From JBDZVM01 sp040255675 (GTDB taxonomy: Bacteria > Actinomycetota > Actinomycetes > Acidothermales > Acidothermaceae), in NCBI GenBank assembly GCA_040255675.1, contig JBDZVM010000064.1, positions 1-16,016 of the forward strand: 16,016 nt of DNA. The letters are read 5' to 3'. Shown piece by piece: positions 1 to 7,316 of the stretch. Made by a program: the position numbers and the translations under genes. Under the pieces are notes generated by a model that was given only the letters and a program-made list of their open reading frames with translations, searched no databases and was not told where the DNA came from. Within the stretch, counting starts at the first letter, position 1, and the number at the start of each line of letters is the position of its first letter.

Positions 1-69
1 ACTTTGTCAGACTCTGTCTGACGGGCAGACTTTGTCAGACTCTGTCTGACGGGCAGACTCTGCCAGACC
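1..69. repeat. 28-bp tandem repeat carrying inverted repeats
   Basis: A 28-bp unit occurs twice perfectly (1-28 and 29-56) and is followed by a degraded third copy (57-69, 11 of 13 bases matching). Each full unit contains the palindrome GTCAGA-CTCTG-TCTGAC (6-22 and 34-50). A second, overlapping inverted repeat, GTCTG-ACGGG-CAGAC, lies at 16-30 and again at 44-58. It sits about 40 bp before the dehydratase start, so it could be an operator array for a dimeric repressor (TetR-type sites often look like this), or simply an intergenic repeat element. The window begins inside it, so there may be more copies to the left. Confidence 0.85.
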
Positions 70-108
70 GGCTTGACGAGCACGCCGAAGAAGACAAACG
101 TTAGGTGC

Positions 109-417
109 ATGGCTGATCTTCTCAGTGCGGATGACGTTTCCGCGGCGCTCACCGAACTCGACGGCTGGACAGGCGACGCCAAGGCAATTACCCGAAGCGT
201 GAAGGCGCCGAGTTTCGCGGCCGGCATCAGGCTCGTCGACTCGGTCGCCGAGGTGGCCGACGGTATGGACCACCATCCCGACATCGACATCAGATGGACG
301 ACGATCACCTTCACCTGCGCCACGCATTCGAAGGGCGGCGTCACCGAAAACGACCTCATGCTGGCGCGGTGTATCGACGACTTGGCGCGCGACACGCTCT
401 CGGGTTCCGAAACCTGA
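109..417 (+). CDS. Pterin-4a-carbinolamine dehydratase (4a-hydroxytetrahydrobiopterin dehydratase)
   Basis: A cytosolic enzyme of the PCD/DCoH family. It dehydrates the 4a-hydroxy-tetrahydropterin made by aromatic amino acid hydroxylases; in bacteria without such hydroxylases its partner is often unknown. The 102-residue length is typical. The family signature is visible: His55-His56-Pro57 in GMDHHPDID, then Thr72-His73, then the GGVTENDLMLARCIDDL helix. I prefer the ATG at 109 because the frame can be extended only to a TTG at 73, whose extra 12 residues look unlike the family and run close to the repeat block. No hydroxylase gene is in view, so the physiological role stays open. The next gene starts 79 bp downstream with its own ribosome binding site and is probably functionally unrelated. 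Confidence 0.9.
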   Translation: MADLLSADDVSAALTELDGWTGDAKAITRSVKAPSFAAGIRLVDSVAEVADGMDHHPDIDIRWTTITFTCATHSKGGVTENDLMLARCIDDLARDTLSGSET

Positions 418-496
418 ATACTCGGTAGCGCGAGCGGCCGCGCGTGCAGTAGATCTTTGGTGCCCGATCTCGACTCGACCCGCGAGGAGAAGCGCC

Positions 497-1513
497 GTGC
501 CACCCGCCATCCGGGTCGAGAATCTGGTCAAAGAGTTCCGTCGGGCGCGTCAGCACAGCGGCTTCCTCGGCGGCGTCCGCACCTTGTTCACCCGCCAGTG
601 CGACACGGTTCGTGCCGTCGACGGCGTCAGTTTTCGCGTCGAGCCCGGTGAACTCGTCGGCTACATCGGGCCAAACGGTGCCGGCAAGAGCACCACGATC
701 AAGATGATGACCGGCATCTTGGTGCCGACGAGCGGCACGGTCGAGGTCGCCGGCGTCACGCCGTGGCGGGATCGCGAAAAGAACTCCCTGCAAATTGGCG
801 TCGTGTTCGGCCAGCGCAGCCAGCTGTGGTGGGATCTCCCGCTCGTCGAGTCTTTCAAGCTGATCGCCAAGTTGTATCGCATCTCCGAGCCGATGTATCG
901 GCGCAACCTCGATCGTTTCGTCAGCATGCTCGAGATGGAAGAATTCCTCGAGCGGCCGGTGCGCCAGCTGAGCTTGGGCCAGCGCATGAGGGGCGACCTC
1001 GCGGCAGCCATGCTCTACGAGCCCCGCATTCTCTACCTCGACGAACCGACTGTCGGCCTCGACGCGGTGGCCAAAGAGAAGATGCGCACGTTCATCGAAG
1101 AGATGAACCGCGTCGCCGACACGACGATCGTGCTCACCACCCACGATCTCGCCGACGTCGAGCGGCTGTGCACCCGCATCATCCTCATCGACCACGGCCG
1201 CGTGCTCTACGACGGCAACGTCGAGTACCTGAAGGCGAAGTACGCTCCGCACCGCGTTCTCGTCGTCCGGCTCGATCCTGAGGCGGCGGCGGCTGGCGTC
1301 ACGGTCGATCCGTCCGACGTCGCGGGTGCCGAGATCGTCGAACAGGCGGACGGCGTGGCGCGGGTTCGTTTCGAGTCGGCGCGCACGCCGGTGCACGACC
1401 TCATCGCGGCCCTCAACGCCAGATACGCAATCGCCGACCTGTCTATCGTCGAGCCAGACCTCGAGGGCGTCGTCCGGCAGATTTATGCCGAGCCCGCCGC
1501 GCTGGTGCCATGA
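497..1513 (+). CDS. ABC-2 type exporter, ATP-binding protein (COG4586-like)
   Basis: The 338-residue ATPase subunit of an ABC-2 exporter; it powers transport by the two permeases that follow. Walker A is GPNGAGKST (58-66). The stretch GVVFGQRSQLWWDLP (101-115) holds the Q-loop and is characteristic of the COG4586 group. The signature motif is LSLGQ (158-162), Walker B is ILYLDEP (178-184) and the H-loop is His216 in TTHD. The last 90 residues form the accessory C-terminal region usual for this group. The start is GTG, with GAGGAGA six bases upstream. The stop overlaps the next start as ATGA (1510-1513), so the genes are translationally coupled. The substrate of this transporter group is generally unknown; drug or glycolipid export are possibilities. 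A link to the glycan locus downstream is only positional. Confidence 0.93.
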   Translation: MPPAIRVENLVKEFRRARQHSGFLGGVRTLFTRQCDTVRAVDGVSFRVEPGELVGYIGPNGAGKSTTIKMMTGILVPTSGTVEVAGVTPWRDREKNSLQIGVVFGQRSQLWWDLPLVESFKLIAKLYRISEPMYRRNLDRFVSMLEMEEFLERPVRQLSLGQRMRGDLAAAMLYEPRILYLDEPTVGLDAVAKEKMRTFIEEMNRVADTTIVLTTHDLADVERLCTRIILIDHGRVLYDGNVEYLKAKYAPHRVLVVRLDPEAAAAGVTVDPSDVAGAEIVEQADGVARVRFESARTPVHDLIAALNARYAIADLSIVEPDLEGVVRQIYAEPAALVP

Positions 1514-2355
1514 CCGTCGCCGTCTTTCACCGCGACTTTCAGCGCACCGGCAGGTGGCGCGACCTGCCCGCGTACGCGCAAATCGTGCGCAGCAGGTTCA
1601 AGCTCGTCGTCACCTATCGGCAGGCGGCGTTCTTTCTCCTCGCCGTCGTCGTCGTGCAGATTTTCGTGCTCCGCGAAGTGTGGGGTTCGCTCTACGCATC
1701 GCGGTCGAGCGTCAACGGGCTCGACAAGCACGCGCTCATCGTGTACCTCACGATCGCGAACCTGCAGGGCTGGGTCATGCAAGACCCGACCGTCAGCCGA
1801 TACATGTACGAGCGGGTGCGGCAAGGCCTGGTCGCCTTCGACCTCATACGTCCGGTGGGCTTCGTGCCACAAATGTTTGCCCACATCGCCGGATCCGCCC
1901 TGGCGACAATGCTGTTCGTCGTCCCGGCACTGCCGATCGTCGCGTTTGTCGGCAGCCTCGACGCGCCCGCGAGCGCCAGCGCGGGGTTGCTGTATTTGCT
2001 CAGCCTGACCTGCGCGTACGCCTTGGCGTCGGTCATCAGTCTTGTTCTCGGCATGGTGGCTTTCTGGACCACCGAAATACAAGGCCTCACGATGCTTTAT
2101 CGCCTGGTCAGCCAATTCTTCGCCGGCGCGCTAGTGCCGTTGTCGTTCTTCCCCGACGCCATAAGGATTCCGGCGGAGTTTATGCCGTTCCAGTCGATGG
2201 TCTACACACCGGTCGCCATCTATGTCGGTCACCTGCGCGAAGCGGCTGCCTTCGAAGCTATCGGCGTCCAGGCCGTGTGGGTCGCCTTGGTGTGCGTCGG
2301 CGCGTGGGCCATGTGGCGGCGTGCGCTCTTTCGCGTCGCGGTGCAGGGCGGTTGA
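1510..2355 (+). CDS. ABC-2 family permease, first subunit (COG4587-like)
   Basis: An integral membrane subunit of 281 residues that pairs with the ATPase encoded just upstream (ATGA overlap) and the permease just downstream (one base between stop and start). About six hydrophobic segments can be read: near 37-58 (FFLLAVVVVQIFVL), 115-155 (two passes around the MFAHIAGSALATMLFVV stretch), 160-185 (LLYLLSLTCAYALASV), 195-215 (SQFFAGALVPLSFFP) and 255-275. The N-terminus is cytosolic in character, rich in Arg and Lys. Length and layout fit the permeases that accompany COG4586 ATPases. I see no disruption. Assignment rests on hydrophobicity, operon position and resemblance to the family, not on a catalytic motif. 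Confidence 0.88.
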   Translation: MTVAVFHRDFQRTGRWRDLPAYAQIVRSRFKLVVTYRQAAFFLLAVVVVQIFVLREVWGSLYASRSSVNGLDKHALIVYLTIANLQGWVMQDPTVSRYMYERVRQGLVAFDLIRPVGFVPQMFAHIAGSALATMLFVVPALPIVAFVGSLDAPASASAGLLYLLSLTCAYALASVISLVLGMVAFWTTEIQGLTMLYRLVSQFFAGALVPLSFFPDAIRIPAEFMPFQSMVYTPVAIYVGHLREAAAFEAIGVQAVWVALVCVGAWAMWRRALFRVAVQGG

Positions 2356-2356
2356 G

Positions 2357-3178
2357 ATGACGTTCGTACGCGCCACCGGCCGCTCGCTCGCCCTCACCTG
2401 GGCACTGCAAAAGGCGGCCTTTCGCGGCCAGCTCGAATACCGGCTCAACTTCGTCCTCATGGTCGTGATGGCGTTCTTCTACCAAGGCAGCGGCATCGCC
2501 TTCCTTTGGGTCGTTCTCAGCAAGTTCCACACGCTCGACGGCTGGACCTTCCGCGATTTGGCGTTCTTGTACGCGGTGCGCTTGCTCGCGCATGCGTGCT
2601 GGGTGGCACCCTGCCACTCGCTCAACGAAATCGACCTCATGCTGCGCGAAGGCAAGTTCGACCAGTTCCTCGTGCGGCCGCTGAATCCGCTGCTGCAAGC
2701 AATTAGCAGCCATTTTCGCATGTACGCGGTCGGCGACGTCATCACCGGAACCGTGTTGTTCGTGCTCGGAGCGAGCCTCGCGCACGTCAGCTTCACGCCG
2801 CCGCATGTGCTCTATCTCGTGCTCACGGTAATTGGCGGCGCACTCGCCGAGGGCGCGTTCGTGCTGGTCGCGGTCTCACTCGTTTTCCGCTATTTCGAGA
2901 CCTGGCCGTTGCGCTTCCTCATCGACAACGTATTCCTGCTGCTCGGCTCGTACCCGATGCGAGTTTTCGGCCCGACCGTGAGCTGGATTTTCACCTGGAT
3001 CGTGCCGATCGCCTTCGTCGCGTACATACCGTCAAGCGCGCTGCTCGGCCGCGCCGGCGGGTTGCACGTGTCGCCAATCATCGCGTGGGCCGCGCCGGCA
3101 TTCGGGTTCGTCTGGTTCATAGCCGCGTACCGGTTCTGGCGCTGGCAATTACGCGGTTACCAAAGCTCTGGTCACTGA
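2357..3178 (+). CDS. ABC-2 family permease, second subunit (COG3694-like)
   Basis: The second membrane subunit of the exporter, 273 residues, with about six hydrophobic segments: near 32-58, 68-86, 128-148, 155-180, 200-225 and 238-260. The stretch REGKFDQFLVRPLNPLLQ (about 97-114) between the second and third segments is a hallmark of this permease group, which nearly always occurs together with the COG4586 and COG4587 partners seen here. The ATG at 2357 directly follows the upstream stop (2353-2355). The open frame continues further upstream, but those residues overlap the previous gene and look unlike a permease. With the two preceding genes it completes a three-gene operon that probably ends here. 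Confidence 0.9.
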   Translation: MTFVRATGRSLALTWALQKAAFRGQLEYRLNFVLMVVMAFFYQGSGIAFLWVVLSKFHTLDGWTFRDLAFLYAVRLLAHACWVAPCHSLNEIDLMLREGKFDQFLVRPLNPLLQAISSHFRMYAVGDVITGTVLFVLGASLAHVSFTPPHVLYLVLTVIGGALAEGAFVLVAVSLVFRYFETWPLRFLIDNVFLLLGSYPMRVFGPTVSWIFTWIVPIAFVAYIPSSALLGRAGGLHVSPIIAWAAPAFGFVWFIAAYRFWRWQLRGYQSSGH

Positions 3179-3302
3179 GAAACTCCAGTCATTTCGCTGT
3201 CCACAGGCGCGGCTCTCGGTTTCCCCAACGACACGACGACGACGACACCGGCCGCGATGCCTGCCTTACGTTGAACGAGTGCTGAGCCTTCACGCTGAAC
3301 GA
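3179..3302. other. Short spacer between the exporter operon and the lipoprotein
   Basis: This 124-bp stretch holds an ACG-rich microsatellite-like run (about 3229-3247) and most of the 24-bp tandem repeat described separately. I see no T-tract terminator and no convincing promoter pair, although the lipoprotein downstream needs either a promoter here or read-through from the exporter operon. Confidence 0.5.
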
Positions 3303-3316
3303 GTGCTGAGCCTTCA
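3269..3316. repeat. 24-bp tandem direct repeat, two copies plus a remnant
   Basis: Two head-to-tail copies (3269-3292 and 3293-3316) of a 24-bp unit beginning CGYTGAACGAGTGCTG differ at a single base. A shorter remnant resembling the end of the unit (GCCTTACG) lies just upstream at 3263-3270. The unit is eight codons long, so it does not shift the frame of the lipoprotein gene, and it provides two equivalent GTG candidates (3279 and 3303). The near-identity suggests a recent duplication, or an intergenic repeat family that happens to overlap the gene start. Confidence 0.85.
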
Positions 3317-4358
3317 CGGGCTTGGCCGCCACGTTGCCAGGCGATGCCTCGCGTTGTCGTGCGCCTGCTTCGTGGCAGCGGGTTGCTCTGCCACCAGCCC
3401 GGCAGCGAGCCCTCCAGTCGTTACTACCCCGGCGCCCGGCGCGTTGAGCCTGCTCGTCGAGCCCGACCAAGGCATCGAGCCGGTCTACCGCCTGATCGCC
3501 TCCGCGCGGCAAAGCATCGATGTCACGATGTACGAGCTTGCCGACCCAGTCGCGACGCAAGCTCTAGAAGTCGCTGCCGGGCGCGGTGTCGCCGTCCGGG
3601 TGATTCTCGACAAGAACCGAGAGCGCGCGGCTAACCAAAGCACATTCGACGACTTACGCGCGCACGGCGTCAATGTGGTGTGGGCGGCCGAGCGCTTCGC
3701 GGCGACCCACGAGAAAGCAATCGTCGTCGACCGCCGAGCGGTGGCGATTATGTCGCTGAACTTGACCAGCCGCTACTACGACGACACGAGAGACTTCGCG
3801 GTGCTCGACAGCCAGCCGCGCGACGTCGCGGCGATCGAAGAAATATTCGACGCCGACTTCAGGCACACCTCTACCACCCCGGCCGTCGGCACCGATCTGG
3901 TGTGGAGCCCCGGCTCGCGAAACGCCGTGATCGATCTGATCGACTCGGCTGCCACCAGCCTGCTCGTCGAAAACGAAGAGATGGGCTTGTCCGAGGTGAC
4001 AAAAGCGCTTGAGCGCGCCGCCCGCCGCGGCGTCCAGGTCACCGTGGTGATGACCGAGCAAGCCGACTGGGCCGGCGCATTCGCCGAACTCGTCGCGGCG
4101 GGTGTCGCCGTCCGCACGTATTCGCCGAACGCGACCCTTTACATTCACGCGAAAGCCATCGTCGTCGACGCGCAGACCCCGCGCGCTCGGGCCTTCGTCG
4201 GGTCGGAGAACTTCTCCGCCGCTTCGCTCCAGCGAAATCGCGAACTCGGTATCGAAACGGCCGACCCCGGCGTCGTCGCCGCGGTAGCTCGTACGATCCG
4301 AACGGACGCCGCGAACGCGCGGCCGTGGCAACCCGTCAAGGGCGCTGCGGAGCGCTGA
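3303..4358 (+). CDS. Phospholipase-D-like lipoprotein with two HKD motifs
   Basis: A secreted, probably lipid-anchored member of the PLD superfamily, which cleaves or transfers phosphodiester bonds in phospholipids or nucleic acids. Numbered from GTG 3303, a basic RHVARR stretch precedes a hydrophobic core and the lipobox VAAGC with the lipidated Cys28. Two PLD half-domains follow. The first HKD is His136-x-Lys138-x4-Asp143 and the second is His282-x-Lys284-x4-Asp289, the latter followed by the usual GSENFS. In the first half the GSxN equivalent is changed to MSLN. About 351 residues is normal for a two-HKD enzyme. Neither start (3279 or 3303) has a clear ribosome binding site; I chose 3303 because the earlier one only adds a second copy of the repeat-encoded residues. 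Its end overlaps the convergent nucleotidyltransferase gene by 23 bp. The substrate cannot be told. Confidence 0.85.
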   Translation: MLSLHGLGRHVARRCLALSCACFVAAGCSATSPAASPPVVTTPAPGALSLLVEPDQGIEPVYRLIASARQSIDVTMYELADPVATQALEVAAGRGVAVRVILDKNRERAANQSTFDDLRAHGVNVVWAAERFAATHEKAIVVDRRAVAIMSLNLTSRYYDDTRDFAVLDSQPRDVAAIEEIFDADFRHTSTTPAVGTDLVWSPGSRNAVIDLIDSAATSLLVENEEMGLSEVTKALERAARRGVQVTVVMTEQADWAGAFAELVAAGVAVRTYSPNATLYIHAKAIVVDAQTPRARAFVGSENFSAASLQRNRELGIETADPGVVAAVARTIRTDAANARPWQPVKGAAER

Positions 4359-5472
4359 CGATCGCCAGATACGAGTCTCGCGCGGACGTATCCGCGGTCG
4401 CGACGTGCAGCGGATTTTCCCCCTGCTCGGGCGACCTCGCCGCGCGCGTACGCGCGGTATGAAAAGCAGCCGCTAAGCTCGCGCCAATCGACGGCCGGAT
4501 GCTCTTGAAAATCAACTGACCCGAGTAACGGTCGCCGGGCAACAGCGGAGCCGGGAACCGCCGCTCAGCAAGACGTGCGAGCCGACCCCACGCCCGTCGC
4601 GCCGGCGCGAGTGCCGCATCGGGCGGCGCCACCTCGAAACCCAAGACATCGGCCGTACGCTGCAGCAAAATCGCCAGCATCCCTTCGACGCCATAGGCGC
4701 GGGCGCGCTGTGCGACCGTCGCCCAGTCGAGAGCCGGATCGGCAGTGACCCGTTCAAGGTCTTTCAGCCACAGCAGCCGATGACCACCAGAATGCGCGGT
4801 GTGATAGGCCACGTGCAGCAACGTATCGCATGCGTCGAATGTCGGAACACGAAGTTTTCCGACTGAAACGACCCGGCGCCGCCGGAGCATATCGGCAACC
4901 GGAAAATCGAAGTACTTGCGCAATCGGCGGTCGTTGACGACGTCCCAATGCAGGTCGAGCGCGGTGCCGCGCGGCAAAGTAAGCGAAATCTCACCGCGTA
5001 CTTGGTCGCGGATCAGCGCCCAGTTCTCATCGACCATCGCGGCTCCGGCGCCTAACAGCATGTCGAGAACCTCGGGAAAGCGCAGCCGGTCGACAACGAG
5101 GTCGAGGTCGGCGTACTGCCGCAAATCAGGGCGGCTCCAGGCGTGCTCGGCCAGCACGGGGCCCTTGATCGCGACCCACGGCAGCTCACCAAGCAGCCTC
5201 GAGATCGCGCCGAGGTCGGCGCGCAGTTGCATCTGCCGAATGATCTGCGCCTGGTAGCGCCGATGCAGTTGGGCCATAATCTCGGCAGGCGCACCCGCCC
5301 CCTTCAAATGCACGTACACCGCCGGTCCGATCTTGTGCATGTCGATGGCGTCGAGAAGTTCGGCAACCCTTACTCCGGAGTAAGCCTCCCAATCGATCTG
5401 CCCACGGCGCGGTTCGCTCATCGAATCAAGCAGCAACCTCGCAAGTGGCCGCTGGACTCGCTCCCCAGCCAT
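4336..5472 (-). CDS. Nucleotidyltransferase-fold protein, PF14907 type (intact motifs)
   Basis: A 378-residue protein of the uncharacterised nucleotidyltransferase family (PF14907, NTP_transf_5). The family core is intact: VAIKGPVLAEHAW (100-112, with Lys103-Gly104), then RQYADLDLVVDR (118-129) with the metal-binding pair Asp122-x-Asp124, then LDLHWDV (172-178). A His-rich helix, HVAYHTAHSGGHRLLWLKDLE, follows around 220-240 and is also usual in the family. Members occur beside PqqD and HprK-like genes and in polysaccharide and lasso-peptide loci; the reaction is not established for most of them. The ATG at 5472 has a GGGGGTGA stretch just upstream. It is divergent from the flippase, and the 210-bp gap between them holds an inverted repeat. 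A second, degenerate relative lies at the far end of the same locus. Confidence 0.82.
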   Translation of the reverse strand: MAGERVQRPLARLLLDSMSEPRRGQIDWEAYSGVRVAELLDAIDMHKIGPAVYVHLKGAGAPAEIMAQLHRRYQAQIIRQMQLRADLGAISRLLGELPWVAIKGPVLAEHAWSRPDLRQYADLDLVVDRLRFPEVLDMLLGAGAAMVDENWALIRDQVRGEISLTLPRGTALDLHWDVVNDRRLRKYFDFPVADMLRRRRVVSVGKLRVPTFDACDTLLHVAYHTAHSGGHRLLWLKDLERVTADPALDWATVAQRARAYGVEGMLAILLQRTADVLGFEVAPPDAALAPARRAWGRLARLAERRFPAPLLPGDRYSGQLIFKSIRPSIGASLAAAFHTARTRAARSPEQGENPLHVATADTSARDSYLAIVSAPQRP

Positions 5473-5512
5473 TCGTCACCCCCTGGCGTCTCAAACACCG
5501 TAACTGGGCAGG

Positions 5513-5534
5513 ACGACGTTAGCCGCAACGTCGT
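5513..5534. promoter_or_regulatory. Perfect 8-bp inverted repeat between divergent genes
   Basis: ACGACGTT (5513-5520) and AACGTCGT (5527-5534) are perfect reverse complements around a six-base loop. The element sits in the 210-bp region between the divergent nucleotidyltransferase (start 5472) and flippase (start 5683), a natural place for an operator serving both. It is too GC-poor and has no T-tract to be a good terminator. Regulatory function is inferred from position and symmetry only. Confidence 0.45.
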
Positions 5535-5682
5535 TATCCGGTTCTTTCACGGAACAACGGTATGGAAAACCCGCTAGCCGGCGAGAAGCACGCGGATCAC
5601 GTGCTGCCAACGCGACCGACGTAGAAGGGTTGCGGTGCCCACGCGGGGTAGAAACCGCCCGGACGGCGAGGGGAGGGGCGGC

Positions 5683-7308
5683 GTGACAGCTACGCGCGTG
5701 GCTGACTTCACGGCGCTCCTGGCACGCACCAAGGCCGACCCTCTCGCGCAAGAACACCTCGGCAAAGGGCTCGGACGACGGGCCGCGCGAGGCGCGACGG
5801 CCACGCTGGTGACCCAATGGGCGCGCTTCGTGCTGCAGACGGCGTCGACCGTCGTGCTCGCCCGGCTGCTAACCCCCGACGACTACGGCCTCGTCGGCAT
5901 GGTGTCGGCGCTCCTTGGCGCCGGCGACGCGTTGTGGAACCTCGGTCTCCAGACAGCCACGATGCAACGCAAGCACATCACCCAGGCCCAGGTGTCCTAT
6001 TTTTTCTGGCTGCAAGCAGGCCTTGGGTTACTGCTCACTGTCGTAGCGTGCGCATGCGCACCGCTCGTCGTCGGCTTTTACGGAAAGCCGGCGCTTTTTC
6101 CGATCATCTACGTCTACTCGCTCGTCTTCGTGCTCGGCGGATTGCTGGCCCAACACAGAGCGGTGCTCTTTCGGCAAATGCGATTCACGCTGGTCGCGAT
6201 CATCGACGTCGTAGCGCTGGCGATCGGGTCCGGCGCGGCTGTGGCCGTGGCCGCTATCGGCGGCACCTACTGGGCCATCGTCGTCCAGACCGTCGTGATG
6301 CTCTTCGTGCAAGCCATCTGGTTTTGGTATGCGAGCGGTTGGCGCCCGAGCAGGCCACGACGCGAGCCCGGCATGTGGCCACTCCTCAGCTTCGGCATCA
6401 ACCTCAGCCTTACCAACCTTCTCGGCTACCTGGGGCAAAACGCCGACAACATTTTGGTCGGCAAGGTATACGGCACCGCACCGCTCGGGATCTATTCGCG
6501 CGCGTATAACCTGCTGCTCCTCCCCATTCGGCAAATCCAGGCGCCGATGAGCAGGGTCGCCGTCCCCGTGCTGAGTTACCTGCAAGACCAGCCCGACCGA
6601 TTCCGCCGTTACTACCATGCGTCAGCTTCCGCGTTGTGCTACCTCGCGATGCCGCTGATGACTATGTTGGCCGCGCTTTCCCCGCAAGTCGTCGACATCT
6701 TGCTCGGTCACAAATGGCATGCCGTCGCGCCGGTGTTCGGGATTCTTGCCATTGCCGGTGTCTTGCAAATGTTGCGTGGCCCCAACTCGTGGATCTTCAC
6801 CGCGACGAACCACACCGGGCGCCAAGCGGCATGGGCGCTCATCAGTCAGCCGATCATGATCGGCAGCTTCTTCATCGGAATCCGCTGGGGCATCAAGGGC
6901 GTCGCCTGGGCCTTCACAATTTCGACTCTGATCGTGCTGATACCAGCGTTCGTGTGGGCGGTTCACGACACTCCGCTGAGTCTTAGAGACGTGTGGCGCG
7001 CCGGCTACCGGCCGCTCACCCTCAGCGTGATCGCTTTTGGGGTGTCGCTGGCAGTTCGTGACGCCATGCGTTCGTTTGGATCGTGGCCGATTCTTCTCAC
7101 GGCCGTGGCGGCATCGCTACTGGCGATGGGTGTCACGCTGTTGTTTTGGCCAACGGCACGTCGCGAAATCTTCGAGTTACGCGCCATGCTGGTCGCGGGC
7201 CAACTGCCGAAGCACGCGGCGGTCGCGAAGCAGCGGCAGGCGGCGGTCGCGACGTCGAACGATACTGGCGCCGAATCAGCGGTGGCCGACGCAAAGACCG
7301 AAGTCTGA
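5683..7308 (+). CDS. Wzx/PST-type polysaccharide flippase
   Basis: A polytopic membrane protein of the polysaccharide transporter/MATE-like superfamily (COG2244; WzxC-like), which flips lipid-linked oligosaccharides to the outer face of the membrane. The opening stretch LVTQWARFVLQTASTVVLAR followed by LLTPDDYGLVGMV is typical of the WzxC/teichuronic-type branch, and so are NADNILVGKVYG and LGIYSRAYNLL in the middle. About a dozen or more hydrophobic segments run to residue 510, followed by an Ala/Lys-rich cytosolic tail. I prefer GTG 5683 over GTG 5635 because a strong AGGGGAGGGG lies a few bases before it and the extra 16 residues are low in information. It gives 541 residues. It ends 8 bp before the convergent glycosyltransferase. 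It marks the locus as exporting a lipid-linked glycan. Confidence 0.88.
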   Translation: MTATRVADFTALLARTKADPLAQEHLGKGLGRRAARGATATLVTQWARFVLQTASTVVLARLLTPDDYGLVGMVSALLGAGDALWNLGLQTATMQRKHITQAQVSYFFWLQAGLGLLLTVVACACAPLVVGFYGKPALFPIIYVYSLVFVLGGLLAQHRAVLFRQMRFTLVAIIDVVALAIGSGAAVAVAAIGGTYWAIVVQTVVMLFVQAIWFWYASGWRPSRPRREPGMWPLLSFGINLSLTNLLGYLGQNADNILVGKVYGTAPLGIYSRAYNLLLLPIRQIQAPMSRVAVPVLSYLQDQPDRFRRYYHASASALCYLAMPLMTMLAALSPQVVDILLGHKWHAVAPVFGILAIAGVLQMLRGPNSWIFTATNHTGRQAAWALISQPIMIGSFFIGIRWGIKGVAWAFTISTLIVLIPAFVWAVHDTPLSLRDVWRAGYRPLTLSVIAFGVSLAVRDAMRSFGSWPILLTAVAASLLAMGVTLLFWPTARREIFELRAMLVAGQLPKHAAVAKQRQAAVATSNDTGAESAVADAKTEV

Positions 7309-7316
7309 GGCGATCA

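Noticed and set aside
1..69. CRISPR-like repeats
   Set aside because: The copies are directly abutting with no spacers, and no cas gene is present.
7..1396. Long minus-strand open frames opposite the dehydratase and ABC ATPase genes (7-531 and 356-1396)
   Set aside because: They are antisense to well-recognised genes, are Arg/Asp/Glu/His-rich shadows typical of GC-rich DNA, and show no domain resemblance.
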